A DNA stretch of 64,000 nucleotides from Robiginitalea sediminis (GTDB lineage Bacteria > Bacteroidota > Bacteroidia > Flavobacteriales > Flavobacteriaceae): positions 1,105,332 through 1,169,331 of the forward strand of contig NZ_NGNR01000001.1 of NCBI RefSeq assembly GCF_002198115.1. The letters run 5' to 3'. Position numbers and translations under genes: made by a program. Within the stretch, counting starts at the first letter, position 1. Every line of letters starts with the position of its first letter. Shown piece after piece: positions 1 to 7,355 of this stretch. The notes beneath the pieces were generated by a model. It saw only the letters and a list, made by a program, of their open reading frames with translations. It searched no databases and was not told the DNA's origin.

Positions 1-250
1 GCCCCGGCGCAGGCGGGGCGGTAATCCTGGGTTTTAGGTATTTTGGATGGGGAAGGTATGGTGCTTTCCATGCTTGTCCGGCGCCCTGAACGAGGTAAAG
101 GGATCAGCGCCCCGGCGCAGGCGGGGCGGTAATCCTGAGGGTATGGTATTTTGGATGGGGAAGGTATGGTGCTTTCTATGCTTGTCCGGCACCCTGACCG
201 AGGATAAGGGATCACCGCCCCGTCGCAGGCGGGGCGGTAATCCTGGGGTT
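1..250. repeat. 108-bp tandem repeat with GC-rich hairpin
   Basis: A unit of 108 bp starts at 1 and again at 109, and a third, degenerate copy starts at 217. Each unit begins with a GC-rich inverted repeat (GCCCC ... GGGGC, about 20 bp) followed by GGTAATCCTG, and later carries the string ATGGTGCTTTC(C/T)ATGCTTGTCC (starts 58 and 166). That last string returns at 306, 140 bp after the previous one, so the third copy has an insertion or is rearranged. Because 108 is a multiple of three, a repetitive reading frame runs through the array, but its product looks like no protein and it has no plausible start context. The array may extend left of the window. Confidence 0.8.
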
Positions 251-275
251 TGGAGTTTTTGTAAGGCACGGGGAA

Positions 276-315
276 TAAAAAAAGCCCATAGCCGCCATGG
301 CCGCTATGGTGCTTT
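276..315 (-). terminator. Minus-strand intrinsic terminator
   Basis: A long imperfect palindrome (281-315, core CATAGC ... GCTATG around GCCATGG) is flanked on the plus strand by a run of seven or more A at about 277-283. Read on the minus strand this is a hairpin followed by a T tract, the form of a rho-independent terminator. No minus-strand gene ending here is recognised inside the window, so it may end an unrecognised short RNA from 316-570 or be a stray hairpin of the repeat region. Confidence 0.5.
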
Positions 316-576
316 CCATGCTTGTCCGGCACCGGGTGTATAAACGACTGGGCGCCTGCCTCTTTATTCCGAATCTTTCCCGGGTAAGTCCCTGCTCTTT
401 TTTTGGAGAAGCTTTTGAAAGATGTGCAACGAATTCGTAAACTTGTCCCCAATGCGTTTGAAAACCCCCCGGAATTTTAGTAAATTCAGGGGTTCGCAAC
501 GCCAATTTTAATTTTTTAATTCCAATTTTTTTATATCTTTAGCCGCATAACTAATCTAAATTTAAGTTTGAAAAAA
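316..576. other. Intergenic region upstream of exbB
   Basis: No gene is supported here. The stretch contains a 10-bp palindrome ACGAATTCGT near 430 and becomes AT-rich after about 505. TATCTTTA near 533-540 is one base off the Bacteroidota -7 consensus TAnnTTTG and could serve exbB, but no TTG is seen at the expected -33 distance. A possible minus-strand RNA ending at the terminator at 276-315 cannot be excluded. Confidence 0.4.
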
Positions 577-1365
577 ATGAAAAAATTATTCTCATTCCTG
601 GCTATGGCTGGGCTATTTGTAATAGGTACCAATACGGTAAGCGCTAAAGCGTCGGCAGCTGTTGCCAACATGACTTCAACCTTGGCCACAGCCACTATTG
701 CCCTTCAGGATGAGGCCGCTGCGGCTTCTGAGGATAGAGGTTTCACCCAGGTTCTTAAAGAACAATTCATCCAGGGTGGTGCAGGCTTCATGGGGATCGT
801 ACTGCTCTGTTTGATCCTCGGACTTGCCGTTGCCATCGAGCGGATTATCTACCTTAATATGTCAAGCACCAACACCGGAAAACTGAAGCAGCAAGTGGAA
901 GATGCCCTTGCTTCAGGAGGGGTGGAAGCCGCCAAAGAAGTTTGCCGCAATACCAAGGGCCCGGTTGCCTCGATCTACTACCAGGGTCTGGACCGCGCCG
1001 GTGAGAGTATCGAATCTGCCGAAAAAGCGGTTGTAGCTTACGGCGGTGTCCAGATGGGGCAGCTCGAGAAAAACGTTTCCTGGCTTTCCCTGTTTATCGC
1101 CATTGCGCCCATGCTTGGGTTCATGGGTACGGTAATCGGTATGATCCAGGCCTTCCAGAAAATTAGCGCCGTGGGTAACCTGAGTGCATCACTTATCGCC
1201 GGGGATATCCAGGTGGCACTTCTTACTACGGTATTTGGTCTGATTACTGCGATCATCCTGCAAATCTTCTACAACTACATCATTGCCAAGATCGACAGCA
1301 TCGTCAATGATATGGAAGATTCATCGATCTCCCTGATCGATATGCTGGTGGATCACAAGAAGTAA
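577..1365 (+). CDS. exbB: MotA/TolQ/ExbB proton channel family protein
   Basis: Inner-membrane proton channel subunit that, with ExbD, uses the proton motive force to drive TonB-dependent uptake or a Tol-like envelope function. The ATG at 577 is preferred over an in-frame TTG at 568 because it gives a clean signal-like N-terminus. The protein (262 aa) has a cleavable-looking hydrophobic N-terminus (1-23), an Ala-rich segment (24-55), then three membrane helices at about 70-92, 167-190 and 213-235. The last two contain the conserved channel core (APMLGFMGTVIGMI and DIQVALLTTVFGL). It is first in an operon with a small membrane protein and two ExbD genes, ending at the terminator at 2967-2999. 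No tonB is present in this cluster. ExbB versus TolQ cannot be decided from sequence alone. Confidence 0.9.
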   Translation: MKKLFSFLAMAGLFVIGTNTVSAKASAAVANMTSTLATATIALQDEAAAASEDRGFTQVLKEQFIQGGAGFMGIVLLCLILGLAVAIERIIYLNMSSTNTGKLKQQVEDALASGGVEAAKEVCRNTKGPVASIYYQGLDRAGESIESAEKAVVAYGGVQMGQLEKNVSWLSLFIAIAPMLGFMGTVIGMIQAFQKISAVGNLSASLIAGDIQVALLTTVFGLITAIILQIFYNYIIAKIDSIVNDMEDSSISLIDMLVDHKK

Positions 1366-1388
1366 GTCGGACCCCTAATACCACAAGT

Positions 1389-1832
1389 ATGCACAAGTTT
1401 GTAAAAATAGGATTAGTCGTATTGGGCGCCATCGGAGCAATCCTCTGGTCCCAGCTGCCGGGCACTGAAGTCCCGGTTGGGGAAGCCGTGGAGAGCGGGG
1501 CCGTACACTGGATGTTCATGATTATGTACCTCCTGCTGGCCGTCGCCGTGCTCTTTAGCCTGGTGTTCACCCTGAAGAACCTTTTCGCCAACCCGCAAAG
1601 CCTGAAAAAGACCCTCTTCGGAATCGTAGGTTTCTTGCTGGTCGTTGCCATAGCCTACGTGCTATCTGACGGTGCCGATGGCACAGTGGAAGCCATGGCA
1701 GACCGCGGTGTAGCGACTACCGAGAGTACTGTGAAGAATATCGGTACGGGTCTGAATGTATTTTTTATACTGGTTATGATTGCCGTGGGTTCCATGGCAT
1801 GGGGCGGACTTAAGAAGATGACGAACAAGTAA
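1389..1832 (+). CDS. Conserved small membrane protein of the exb operon
   Basis: A 147-residue protein with about four predicted membrane segments (5-21, 41-63, 75-92, 122-139) and a short polar stretch near 93-118. I do not recognise a catalytic motif. It lies 23 bp after exbB and 11 bp before exbD, so it is almost certainly co-transcribed. Proteins of this size between exbB and exbD recur in Bacteroidota, which suggests an accessory part of the proton channel complex; that role is inference from position only. Confidence 0.8.
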   Translation: MHKFVKIGLVVLGAIGAILWSQLPGTEVPVGEAVESGAVHWMFMIMYLLLAVAVLFSLVFTLKNLFANPQSLKKTLFGIVGFLLVVAIAYVLSDGADGTVEAMADRGVATTESTVKNIGTGLNVFFILVMIAVGSMAWGGLKKMTNK

Positions 1833-1843
1833 AAAACAGGATT

Positions 1844-2449
1844 ATGCCTAGAAGAGGAGCACCACCGGAAGTAAATGCAGGCTCGATGGCGGATATCGCC
1901 TTCCTGCTGCTGATTTTCTTCCTGGTTACCACAACCATCGAAACCGATGCGGGGCTGGACCGGATGTTGCCGCCCATTGAACCGCCGGATACCGATGTGG
2001 TTATCAAGCAGAAGAACATCTTTACGGTGAACATCAACAAGAATGGCCAGCTCCTGGTAGAAGAGGAACTGATAGACCTTAAAAACCTGAGACAGGCGGC
2101 CATCGATTTCCTGGACAACGGAGGAGACGGTACCTGCAACTACTGCAAGGGCCGTAAGGATGCCAGCTCGTCGGACAACCCGACAAAGGCGATCATTTCC
2201 CTTAAGAACGACCGCGAGACCAAGTATGCCACCTACATTACGGTTCAGAATGAATTGGTAGGGGCCTACAACGATCTGCGGAACCGGGAATGCCAGCGCT
2301 TGTTCGGCCGGGATTTTACTGAAATGGAGGCGGAATACCTGAACCCTGAAACGCCTTCCGAAGTTCGGGAGGAACTCAAGGACAAGGTTAAGCGGATTCA
2401 AGACCTGTTCCCGCAGAAGCTTTCCGAGGCCGAGACATCTACGAACTAA
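1844..2449 (+). CDS. exbD: ExbD/TolR family biopolymer transport protein, with CxxC insertion
   Basis: Single-span partner of ExbB. The N-terminal helix carries the hallmark MADIAFLLLIFFLVTT (residues 15-30) with the conserved proton-path aspartate Asp17. The periplasmic part is long for the family (201 aa against about 140): it has an insertion around 92-112 containing Cys98-x-x-Cys101 and a charged C-terminal extension after about 150. It is 11 bp downstream of the small membrane protein and 15 bp upstream of a second ExbD, so two different ExbD subunits are made from one operon. The cysteine pair could form a periplasmic disulfide; this is inference. Confidence 0.9.
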   Translation: MPRRGAPPEVNAGSMADIAFLLLIFFLVTTTIETDAGLDRMLPPIEPPDTDVVIKQKNIFTVNINKNGQLLVEEELIDLKNLRQAAIDFLDNGGDGTCNYCKGRKDASSSDNPTKAIISLKNDRETKYATYITVQNELVGAYNDLRNRECQRLFGRDFTEMEAEYLNPETPSEVREELKDKVKRIQDLFPQKLSEAETSTN

Positions 2450-2464
2450 AAAACACGAGCGAGT

Positions 2465-2947
2465 ATGGCTAAGTTTAACAAGAAAAAGGATGGGGATCTC
2501 CCGGCGGTATCTACGGCTTCGTTGCCGGATATCGTGTTCATGCTGCTGTTTTTCTTCATGACGGTAACGACTATGAAGGACAGCACCCTGATGGTGGACA
2601 ATACCCTTCCGAATGCGACAGAGGTCAAGAAGCTGGAGAAGAAGGACCGGGTCATCTACATCTATGTAGGGACACCCACTTCCCAGTACCAGAAGACCTT
2701 CGGGACGCAGCCCAAGATCCAGCTGAACGATAAGTTTGCGGATGTGGGAGATGTGGGGGATTTTATCCTCCAGGAGCGTGCCAAAAAGTCCCAGGAACTC
2801 CAGAACGTTCTGACCATAGCCCTGAAGGTGGACAAGGAAGCCAACATGGGCCTGATATCGGATATCAAGCAGGAGTTGCGCAAGGTAAACGCCCTGAAAG
2901 TGAACTACACCACTTACGAGGGGGACGCCTTCCGGAACCTGCAATAA
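2465..2947 (+). CDS. exbD: ExbD/TolR family biopolymer transport protein (second copy)
   Basis: A 160-residue ExbD-like protein with a basic cytoplasmic start (MAKFNKKKDG), one membrane helix at about 22-36 and the conserved channel aspartate at Asp22 (SLPDIVFMLLFFFM). The periplasmic part lacks the cysteine insertion of the upstream ExbD. It is the last gene of the operon and is followed 20 bp later by a strong intrinsic terminator. Paired, unequal ExbD genes are common in Bacteroidota and may give a mixed ExbD dimer in the ExbB ring; that detail is inferred. Confidence 0.9.
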   Translation: MAKFNKKKDGDLPAVSTASLPDIVFMLLFFFMTVTTMKDSTLMVDNTLPNATEVKKLEKKDRVIYIYVGTPTSQYQKTFGTQPKIQLNDKFADVGDVGDFILQERAKKSQELQNVLTIALKVDKEANMGLISDIKQELRKVNALKVNYTTYEGDAFRNLQ

Positions 2948-2966
2948 TTTTTTTCAACACTTAAGT

Positions 2967-2999
2967 AAAAAACGCTTCATTCCGGTGAAGCGTTTTTTT
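2967..2999 (+). terminator. Intrinsic terminator of the exb operon
   Basis: Nine-base-pair stem AACGCTTCA / TGAAGCGTT with a six-base loop, followed by seven T. An A tract on the left side would also allow function on the other strand, but no minus-strand gene ends here. Confidence 0.9.
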
Positions 3000-3007
3000 G
3001 TTTCACT

Positions 3008-3721
3008 ATGAGCCGTTGCCTTACCTGCTTTACTGCACTACTCCTGCTGATGCTGCCCCTGGGCCTCATCGGGCAAGAGGATTTAAAGGCGGAGCCTTCC
3101 GCATCCGATGCCAGGGAGTGGTACCTGGAAGACCAGTTCTATCTGGGCCTTACGTATAACCTCCTGCTGAACGCTCCAGATGATATTGCCTCCAACAACC
3201 TCTCCTACGGCGTGTTTACCGGTTTCATCAAGGATATCCCCATCAACCGGCAAGGGACCTGGGCCATTGGAGTTGGTCTCGGCTACGGGGTTAATTCCTA
3301 TTATTCCAATCTCAGGGCCATCCAGACGGCCGATGGTATCCAATACCTCAATGCGGACTTGGGGGGTTCGTTCAAGCGGAATAAACTGGAAACGCACCTG
3401 ATTGAGGTCCCCCTGGAATTGAGGTGGCGCAATTCCACACCGGAAGAATATCGTTTTTGGCGAATTTATACCGGCGTGAAATTCGGCTATATCGTCGGGA
3501 CCCGGTCCAAGTTTGTTACCAGCGACTTTACCGACAGTTTCTTCAACCCCGACACGGAAAACTTCCAATACGGCCTTACGCTGAGTATTGGGTTCAATAC
3601 CTTTAACCTCCATGCCTATTACGGCCTGAATTCCCTCTTTGAGGATGGGGTCGCAGACCCGCAGGGCGCCCCCTTGGAAGTCGCCGCCCTCCGGCTGGGG
3701 CTGGTATTTTATATTCTTTAG
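3008..3721 (+). CDS. Outer-membrane beta-barrel protein (PorT-like family)
   Basis: A 237-residue protein with a signal peptide (about 1-22, ending LIGQ) and a body of alternating short hydrophobic and aromatic strands typical of the small eight-stranded outer-membrane barrels called PorT-like in Bacteroidota. Visible strand-like repeats include WAIGVGLGYGVNSYYS, RIYTGVKFGYIVG and FQYGLTLSIGFN, and the chain ends in a hydrophobic strand closing with ILstop. The start codon lies 9 bp after the exb terminator, so it must have its own promoter or rely on read-through. The specific function is unknown. Confidence 0.75.
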   Translation: MSRCLTCFTALLLLMLPLGLIGQEDLKAEPSASDAREWYLEDQFYLGLTYNLLLNAPDDIASNNLSYGVFTGFIKDIPINRQGTWAIGVGLGYGVNSYYSNLRAIQTADGIQYLNADLGGSFKRNKLETHLIEVPLELRWRNSTPEEYRFWRIYTGVKFGYIVGTRSKFVTSDFTDSFFNPDTENFQYGLTLSIGFNTFNLHAYYGLNSLFEDGVADPQGAPLEVAALRLGLVFYIL

Positions 3722-3737
3722 TAGGGACTAATCCCTT

Positions 3738-4346
3738 TCACACCCAGAACTGCAACAGGATGAGTTGGGACACCAGGCCAATAAGCCACCCGGCCAGTAC
3801 AGCAGCCCGTCCATGGGCGCGGAGGTAGAGCCGGGCGGTCGCTACCAGGCCTGTACAGAAGGTGCAAAGGCTGATAGCCAGGACAATGTTCTTTTCGAAG
3901 TGGATGCTCAGGGCAATCATATAGAGCAGGAGGCTGCCTACCCCGGCCATATGCAGGCTTACTACCTTCCCGGCCAATGCCAGGGCCAGGCAGGCTGTAG
4001 TTGCCGTGATGATGCCGAGGCAGAAAAAATAGATTTCCGGGGTGTAATGGTTGGGGATGACCCTGAAGAGAATCATAAGCATCAACCCGAGGAAGATCAG
4101 CATAGGATAAATCCGCTCCCTCGCCTGTAAAAGCAGATTACTCTTCATAAGCCCCAGGTTCCTGAAAATAAGCAGGCTCACGATAGGGATAATAACGGTC
4201 AGGATGAATACGGGGAGCACATTACCGCCCTGGAATTCCAGGGTATGGAACTTGGGGGTCATCCGGAAATAAAAAAGGATGCCGTACACCGGGATAAGCA
4301 AGGGGTGGAGGAGGTAGGTGATTACCCGGCTTAAGACCCGCATCAT
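3738..4346 (-). CDS. Conserved six-helix membrane protein, coupled to rpoN
   Basis: A 202-residue protein that is almost entirely hydrophobic, with about six membrane segments. Its layout recalls PAP2-like phosphatase membrane domains, but I cannot see an intact phosphatase signature, so enzymatic activity is unproven. Its start codon overlaps the rpoN stop codon by four bases (4343-4346), which points to translational coupling with the sigma factor. It converges on the porin-like gene with a 16-bp gap holding only a weak AGGGA/TCCCT hairpin. Confidence 0.7.
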   Translation of the reverse strand: MMRVLSRVITYLLHPLLIPVYGILFYFRMTPKFHTLEFQGGNVLPVFILTVIIPIVSLLIFRNLGLMKSNLLLQARERIYPMLIFLGLMLMILFRVIPNHYTPEIYFFCLGIITATTACLALALAGKVVSLHMAGVGSLLLYMIALSIHFEKNIVLAISLCTFCTGLVATARLYLRAHGRAAVLAGWLIGLVSQLILLQFWV

Positions 4347-5800
4347 ATTTCTTTTCGAAGCCTTGCCACTGGGATGCCCAGCTGTTCCCGGTATTTGGCC
4401 ACCGTGCGGCGGGCAATGGGGTAGCCCTTCTCCTTCAGGACCTTGGCGAGTTTCTCGTCGGTAAGCGGTTTGCGCTTGTCTTCATCCCCGATTAGGGTTT
4501 CGAGGATTTTCTTGATCTCCTTAGTGGAGACATCTTCCCCTTCCACATTCTTCACGGCCTCCGAGAAATAGTCCTTTATAAGGCGGGTGCCATAGGGGGT
4601 ATCCACATATTTGCTGTTGGCTACCCGCGATACGGTGGAGACATCCATCCCGATCTGGTCTGCGATGTCCTTGAGGATCATGGGCCTGAGGTTGCGTTCA
4701 TCCCCGGTGAGGAAATACTCCCGCTGGTAGTTCATAATGGCGCTCATAGTCACAAACAGGGTTTGTTGCCGTTGCTTGATGGCATCTATAAACCATTTGG
4801 CGGCATCCAGCTTCTGTTTGATAAACAAGACAGCGTCCTTTTGCTCCTTAGACCGGTCCTTGGCGCTCTTATATCCCGCCAGCATATTGGAATACTCCCG
4901 CGAGACATGGAGTTCAGGGGCGTTGCGGCTATTGAGGCTCAATTCCAGTTCCCCGTCTACAATCCGGATGGCAAAATCCGGGACCACGTGCTCCACGATC
5001 TTGGTGCCCCCGGAGTAGGATCCTCCGGGTTTCGGGTTGAGTTTTTCGATCTCGCCAATGGCATCCCGCAGTTCATCTTCCCCAATGCCGTGTTTCTGCT
5101 GGAGTTTGTCGAAATGCTTTTTGGTGAAGTGCTCGAAGGATTTTTTCAGGATCTCCTTGGCCCGTTCCACGGCCGGGGTAGGCGTTTTCCGGTCCAGTTG
5201 CAGCAACAGGCATTCGTCCAGGGACCGCGCCCCAACTCCGGGTGGGTCCAGCTGCTGGACTTTTTCCAGGACTTCGAGGATGGATTTTTCGTCTGTAAAC
5301 ACATTCTGGGTGAAGGCCAGGTCGTCCATGATGTCCGAGATGGGACGTCGGATATACCCGCTTTCGTCCACACTCCCTACCAGGAATTCGGCAATAGCCC
5401 ACTGCTCGTCGTCCAGGTATTCGGTGTTAAGCTGGTTCATCAGGTACTGGTTAAAGGAAACCCCTGCGGCGTAGGGTACCTGACGCTCCTCGTCGTCGTC
5501 GCTGTAGTTGTTGGTGCGCACCCGGTAGTCCGGGATTTCGTCGTCACTCAGGTAATCGTCTATATTGATGTCCTCCGCATCGATGTGCTCGCTTCCGCCT
5601 TCGTCCTGGTAGAGTTCCGAATAATCATCCTCCAGGGACTCGCTTTCTTCCCTTCCGGATTCCAGGGCCGGGTTCTCCTCCATTTCCTGCTTCAGCCGCT
5701 GTTCAAATGCCTGGGTAGGCAACTGGATCAGCTTCATCAGCTGGATTTGCTGGGGCGAGAGCTTCTGGGAGAGTTTGAGTTGAAGGTGTTGTTTCAGCAT
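4343..5800 (-). CDS. rpoN: RNA polymerase sigma-54 factor
   Basis: Alternative sigma factor that needs an ATPase activator (enhancer-binding protein) to open promoters. The 485-residue chain shows the family order: Gln/Leu-rich region I at 1-45 (SPQQIQLMKLIQLP), an acidic region II (about 48-110), the core-binding domain, a helix-turn-helix near 375-395 and the diagnostic RpoN box ARRTVAKYRE at residues 463-472. It lies 49 bp downstream of asnS and overlaps the next membrane protein gene, so the three may form one transcript. No sigma-54 activator gene is seen in this window. Confidence 0.97.
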   Translation of the reverse strand: MLKQHLQLKLSQKLSPQQIQLMKLIQLPTQAFEQRLKQEMEENPALESGREESESLEDDYSELYQDEGGSEHIDAEDINIDDYLSDDEIPDYRVRTNNYSDDDEERQVPYAAGVSFNQYLMNQLNTEYLDDEQWAIAEFLVGSVDESGYIRRPISDIMDDLAFTQNVFTDEKSILEVLEKVQQLDPPGVGARSLDECLLLQLDRKTPTPAVERAKEILKKSFEHFTKKHFDKLQQKHGIGEDELRDAIGEIEKLNPKPGGSYSGGTKIVEHVVPDFAIRIVDGELELSLNSRNAPELHVSREYSNMLAGYKSAKDRSKEQKDAVLFIKQKLDAAKWFIDAIKQRQQTLFVTMSAIMNYQREYFLTGDERNLRPMILKDIADQIGMDVSTVSRVANSKYVDTPYGTRLIKDYFSEAVKNVEGEDVSTKEIKKILETLIGDEDKRKPLTDEKLAKVLKEKGYPIARRTVAKYREQLGIPVARLRKEI

Positions 5801-5849
5801 AAGCCCAATATAAATGCGCCGGGAACTTCCCTAAAATTACGGAATTCCC

Positions 5850-7280
5850 TTAGAATTCGGCGTTCTGCGGGGTGCGGGGGAAGGGGATTACATCGCGGAT
5901 ATTCCCCATGCCGGTGGCGAATTGCACCAACCGCTCAAAGCCGAGCCCAAACCCGCTGTGTACGGCCGTTCCGAAACGCCTCAGATCCAGGTACCACCAC
6001 AGTTCCTTTTCTTCGATGCCCAGTTTGGCCATTTTCTCTTTCAGGACCTCCAGGCGCTCTTCCCGTTGGGACCCGCCTACGATCTCCCCGATACCCGGGA
6101 AGAGGATATCCATCGCCCGAACCGTTTTCCCATCCTCGTTCAGGCGCATATAAAATGCCTTGATCTCTGCCGGGTAGTTAAAGAGGATTACCGGGCACCC
6201 GAAGTGTTTCTCCACCAGGTAGCGTTCGTGCTCGCTTTGCAGGTCTGCACCCCATCCTTCTATGGGAAACTTGAATTTCTTCTTTTTATTGGGTTTGCTG
6301 TTGCGCAAAATGTCGATGGCCTCGGTATAGGTAACACGCCTGAAGGGCTGGTCGGTAACAAAGCGGAGCTTCTCCAGAAGGCCCATCTCGGAGCGCTCTG
6401 CCTGGGGTTTGCGTTTCTCCTCATCGGCGTATCGCTGGTCCAGGAAGGCGAGGTCCTCCTGGCAGTGTTCCAGGATATAGCGGATAACTTCCTGTATAAA
6501 GTCCTCGGCCAGGTCCATGTTCATATCCAGGTCGTAGAAGGCCATCTCGGGCTCAATCATCCAGAATTCAGCCAGGTGCCGCGAAGTGTTTGAATTCTCG
6601 GCACGGAAGGTGGGACCAAAGGTGTACACCTTACCCAGGGCCATGGCATAGGCCTCGGCCTCCAGCTGGCCGGAAACCGTCAGGTTGGTTTCCTTCCCGA
6701 AGAAATCCTGGGTGAAATCCACCTGTCCGTCCTCGTTCAGGGGAGGGGCTGATGCAGGGAGGGTGGTTACCCGGAACATTTCCCCCGCACCTTCTGCGTC
6801 GGAACCTGTTATGATAGGGGCGTGGAAGTAATAAAAGCCCCGGGACGTAAAGTACTGGTGCACGGCAAAGGCCAGGGCCGACCGCACCCGCATTACCGCG
6901 CCAAAGGTATTCGTGCGGACCCTGAGGTGGGCCTGCTCCCGCAGGAACTCCATGGAGTGCTTCTTGGGCTGTATGGGGTACTCCTCCGGGTGGGCGTCGC
7001 CGAGGATGTCCAGCGCCTTTACCTGGATTTCCACGGATTGTCCTTTCCCCTGGCTTTCCACCAATGTCCCGCTTACACGGATGGCCGCCCCAGTGGTAAT
7101 GCGCCTTAAGACGTCTTCCTCCATCTGTTCAAAATCGACCACACATTGCAGGTTCTGAAGCGTGGAACCATCGTTCAGGGCAATAAACCTGTTGGAACGG
7201 AAGGTACGGACCCAGCCGGATACGGTTACTTCCTGCAAGAGATGGGATCCGCTCAACAAGGATTGGATTGGCGTAGTCAT
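5850..7280 (-). CDS. asnS: Asparaginyl-tRNA synthetase
   Basis: Cytoplasmic class IIb enzyme that charges tRNA-Asn with asparagine. The 476 residues comprise an N-terminal OB-fold anticodon-binding domain (about 15-110, beginning VTVSGWVRTFRSNRF) and the class II catalytic core, with motif 2 (FRAENSNTSRHLAEFWMIEPE region) and motif 3 near the C-terminus (GFGLGFERLVQFATG). Length and C-terminal ending (PFPRTP) are normal for bacterial AsnS. It is followed by rpoN 49 bp downstream, an association seen in other Bacteroidota. Upstream, TATCTTTA near 7311-7318 on the minus strand resembles a -7 element. Confidence 0.97.
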   Translation of the reverse strand: MTTPIQSLLSGSHLLQEVTVSGWVRTFRSNRFIALNDGSTLQNLQCVVDFEQMEEDVLRRITTGAAIRVSGTLVESQGKGQSVEIQVKALDILGDAHPEEYPIQPKKHSMEFLREQAHLRVRTNTFGAVMRVRSALAFAVHQYFTSRGFYYFHAPIITGSDAEGAGEMFRVTTLPASAPPLNEDGQVDFTQDFFGKETNLTVSGQLEAEAYAMALGKVYTFGPTFRAENSNTSRHLAEFWMIEPEMAFYDLDMNMDLAEDFIQEVIRYILEHCQEDLAFLDQRYADEEKRKPQAERSEMGLLEKLRFVTDQPFRRVTYTEAIDILRNSKPNKKKKFKFPIEGWGADLQSEHERYLVEKHFGCPVILFNYPAEIKAFYMRLNEDGKTVRAMDILFPGIGEIVGGSQREERLEVLKEKMAKLGIEEKELWWYLDLRRFGTAVHSGFGLGFERLVQFATGMGNIRDVIPFPRTPQNAEF

Positions 7281-7355
7281 GTGGAAATTGTCATTCGGTT
7301 AACGGGGGTTAAAGATACACCATTACCGCAATTGAATGGCTCAAACCCCCCGGAT

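Noticed and set aside
47-343. 98-codon plus-strand frame through the tandem repeat
   Set aside because: It exists only because the 108-bp unit is a multiple of three; the peptide is repeat sequence without fold or start context.
212-505. 97-codon minus-strand frame near the window start
   Set aside because: It spans the repeat and the terminator hairpin, has no protein-like composition or family features.
3722-3737. AGGGA/TCCCT hairpin between the porin-like gene and the membrane protein gene
   Set aside because: Five-base stem without a T run; not a convincing terminator.
4763-6163. 466-codon plus-strand frame opposite rpoN and asnS
   Set aside because: Antisense to two well-supported genes and crosses the gap between them.
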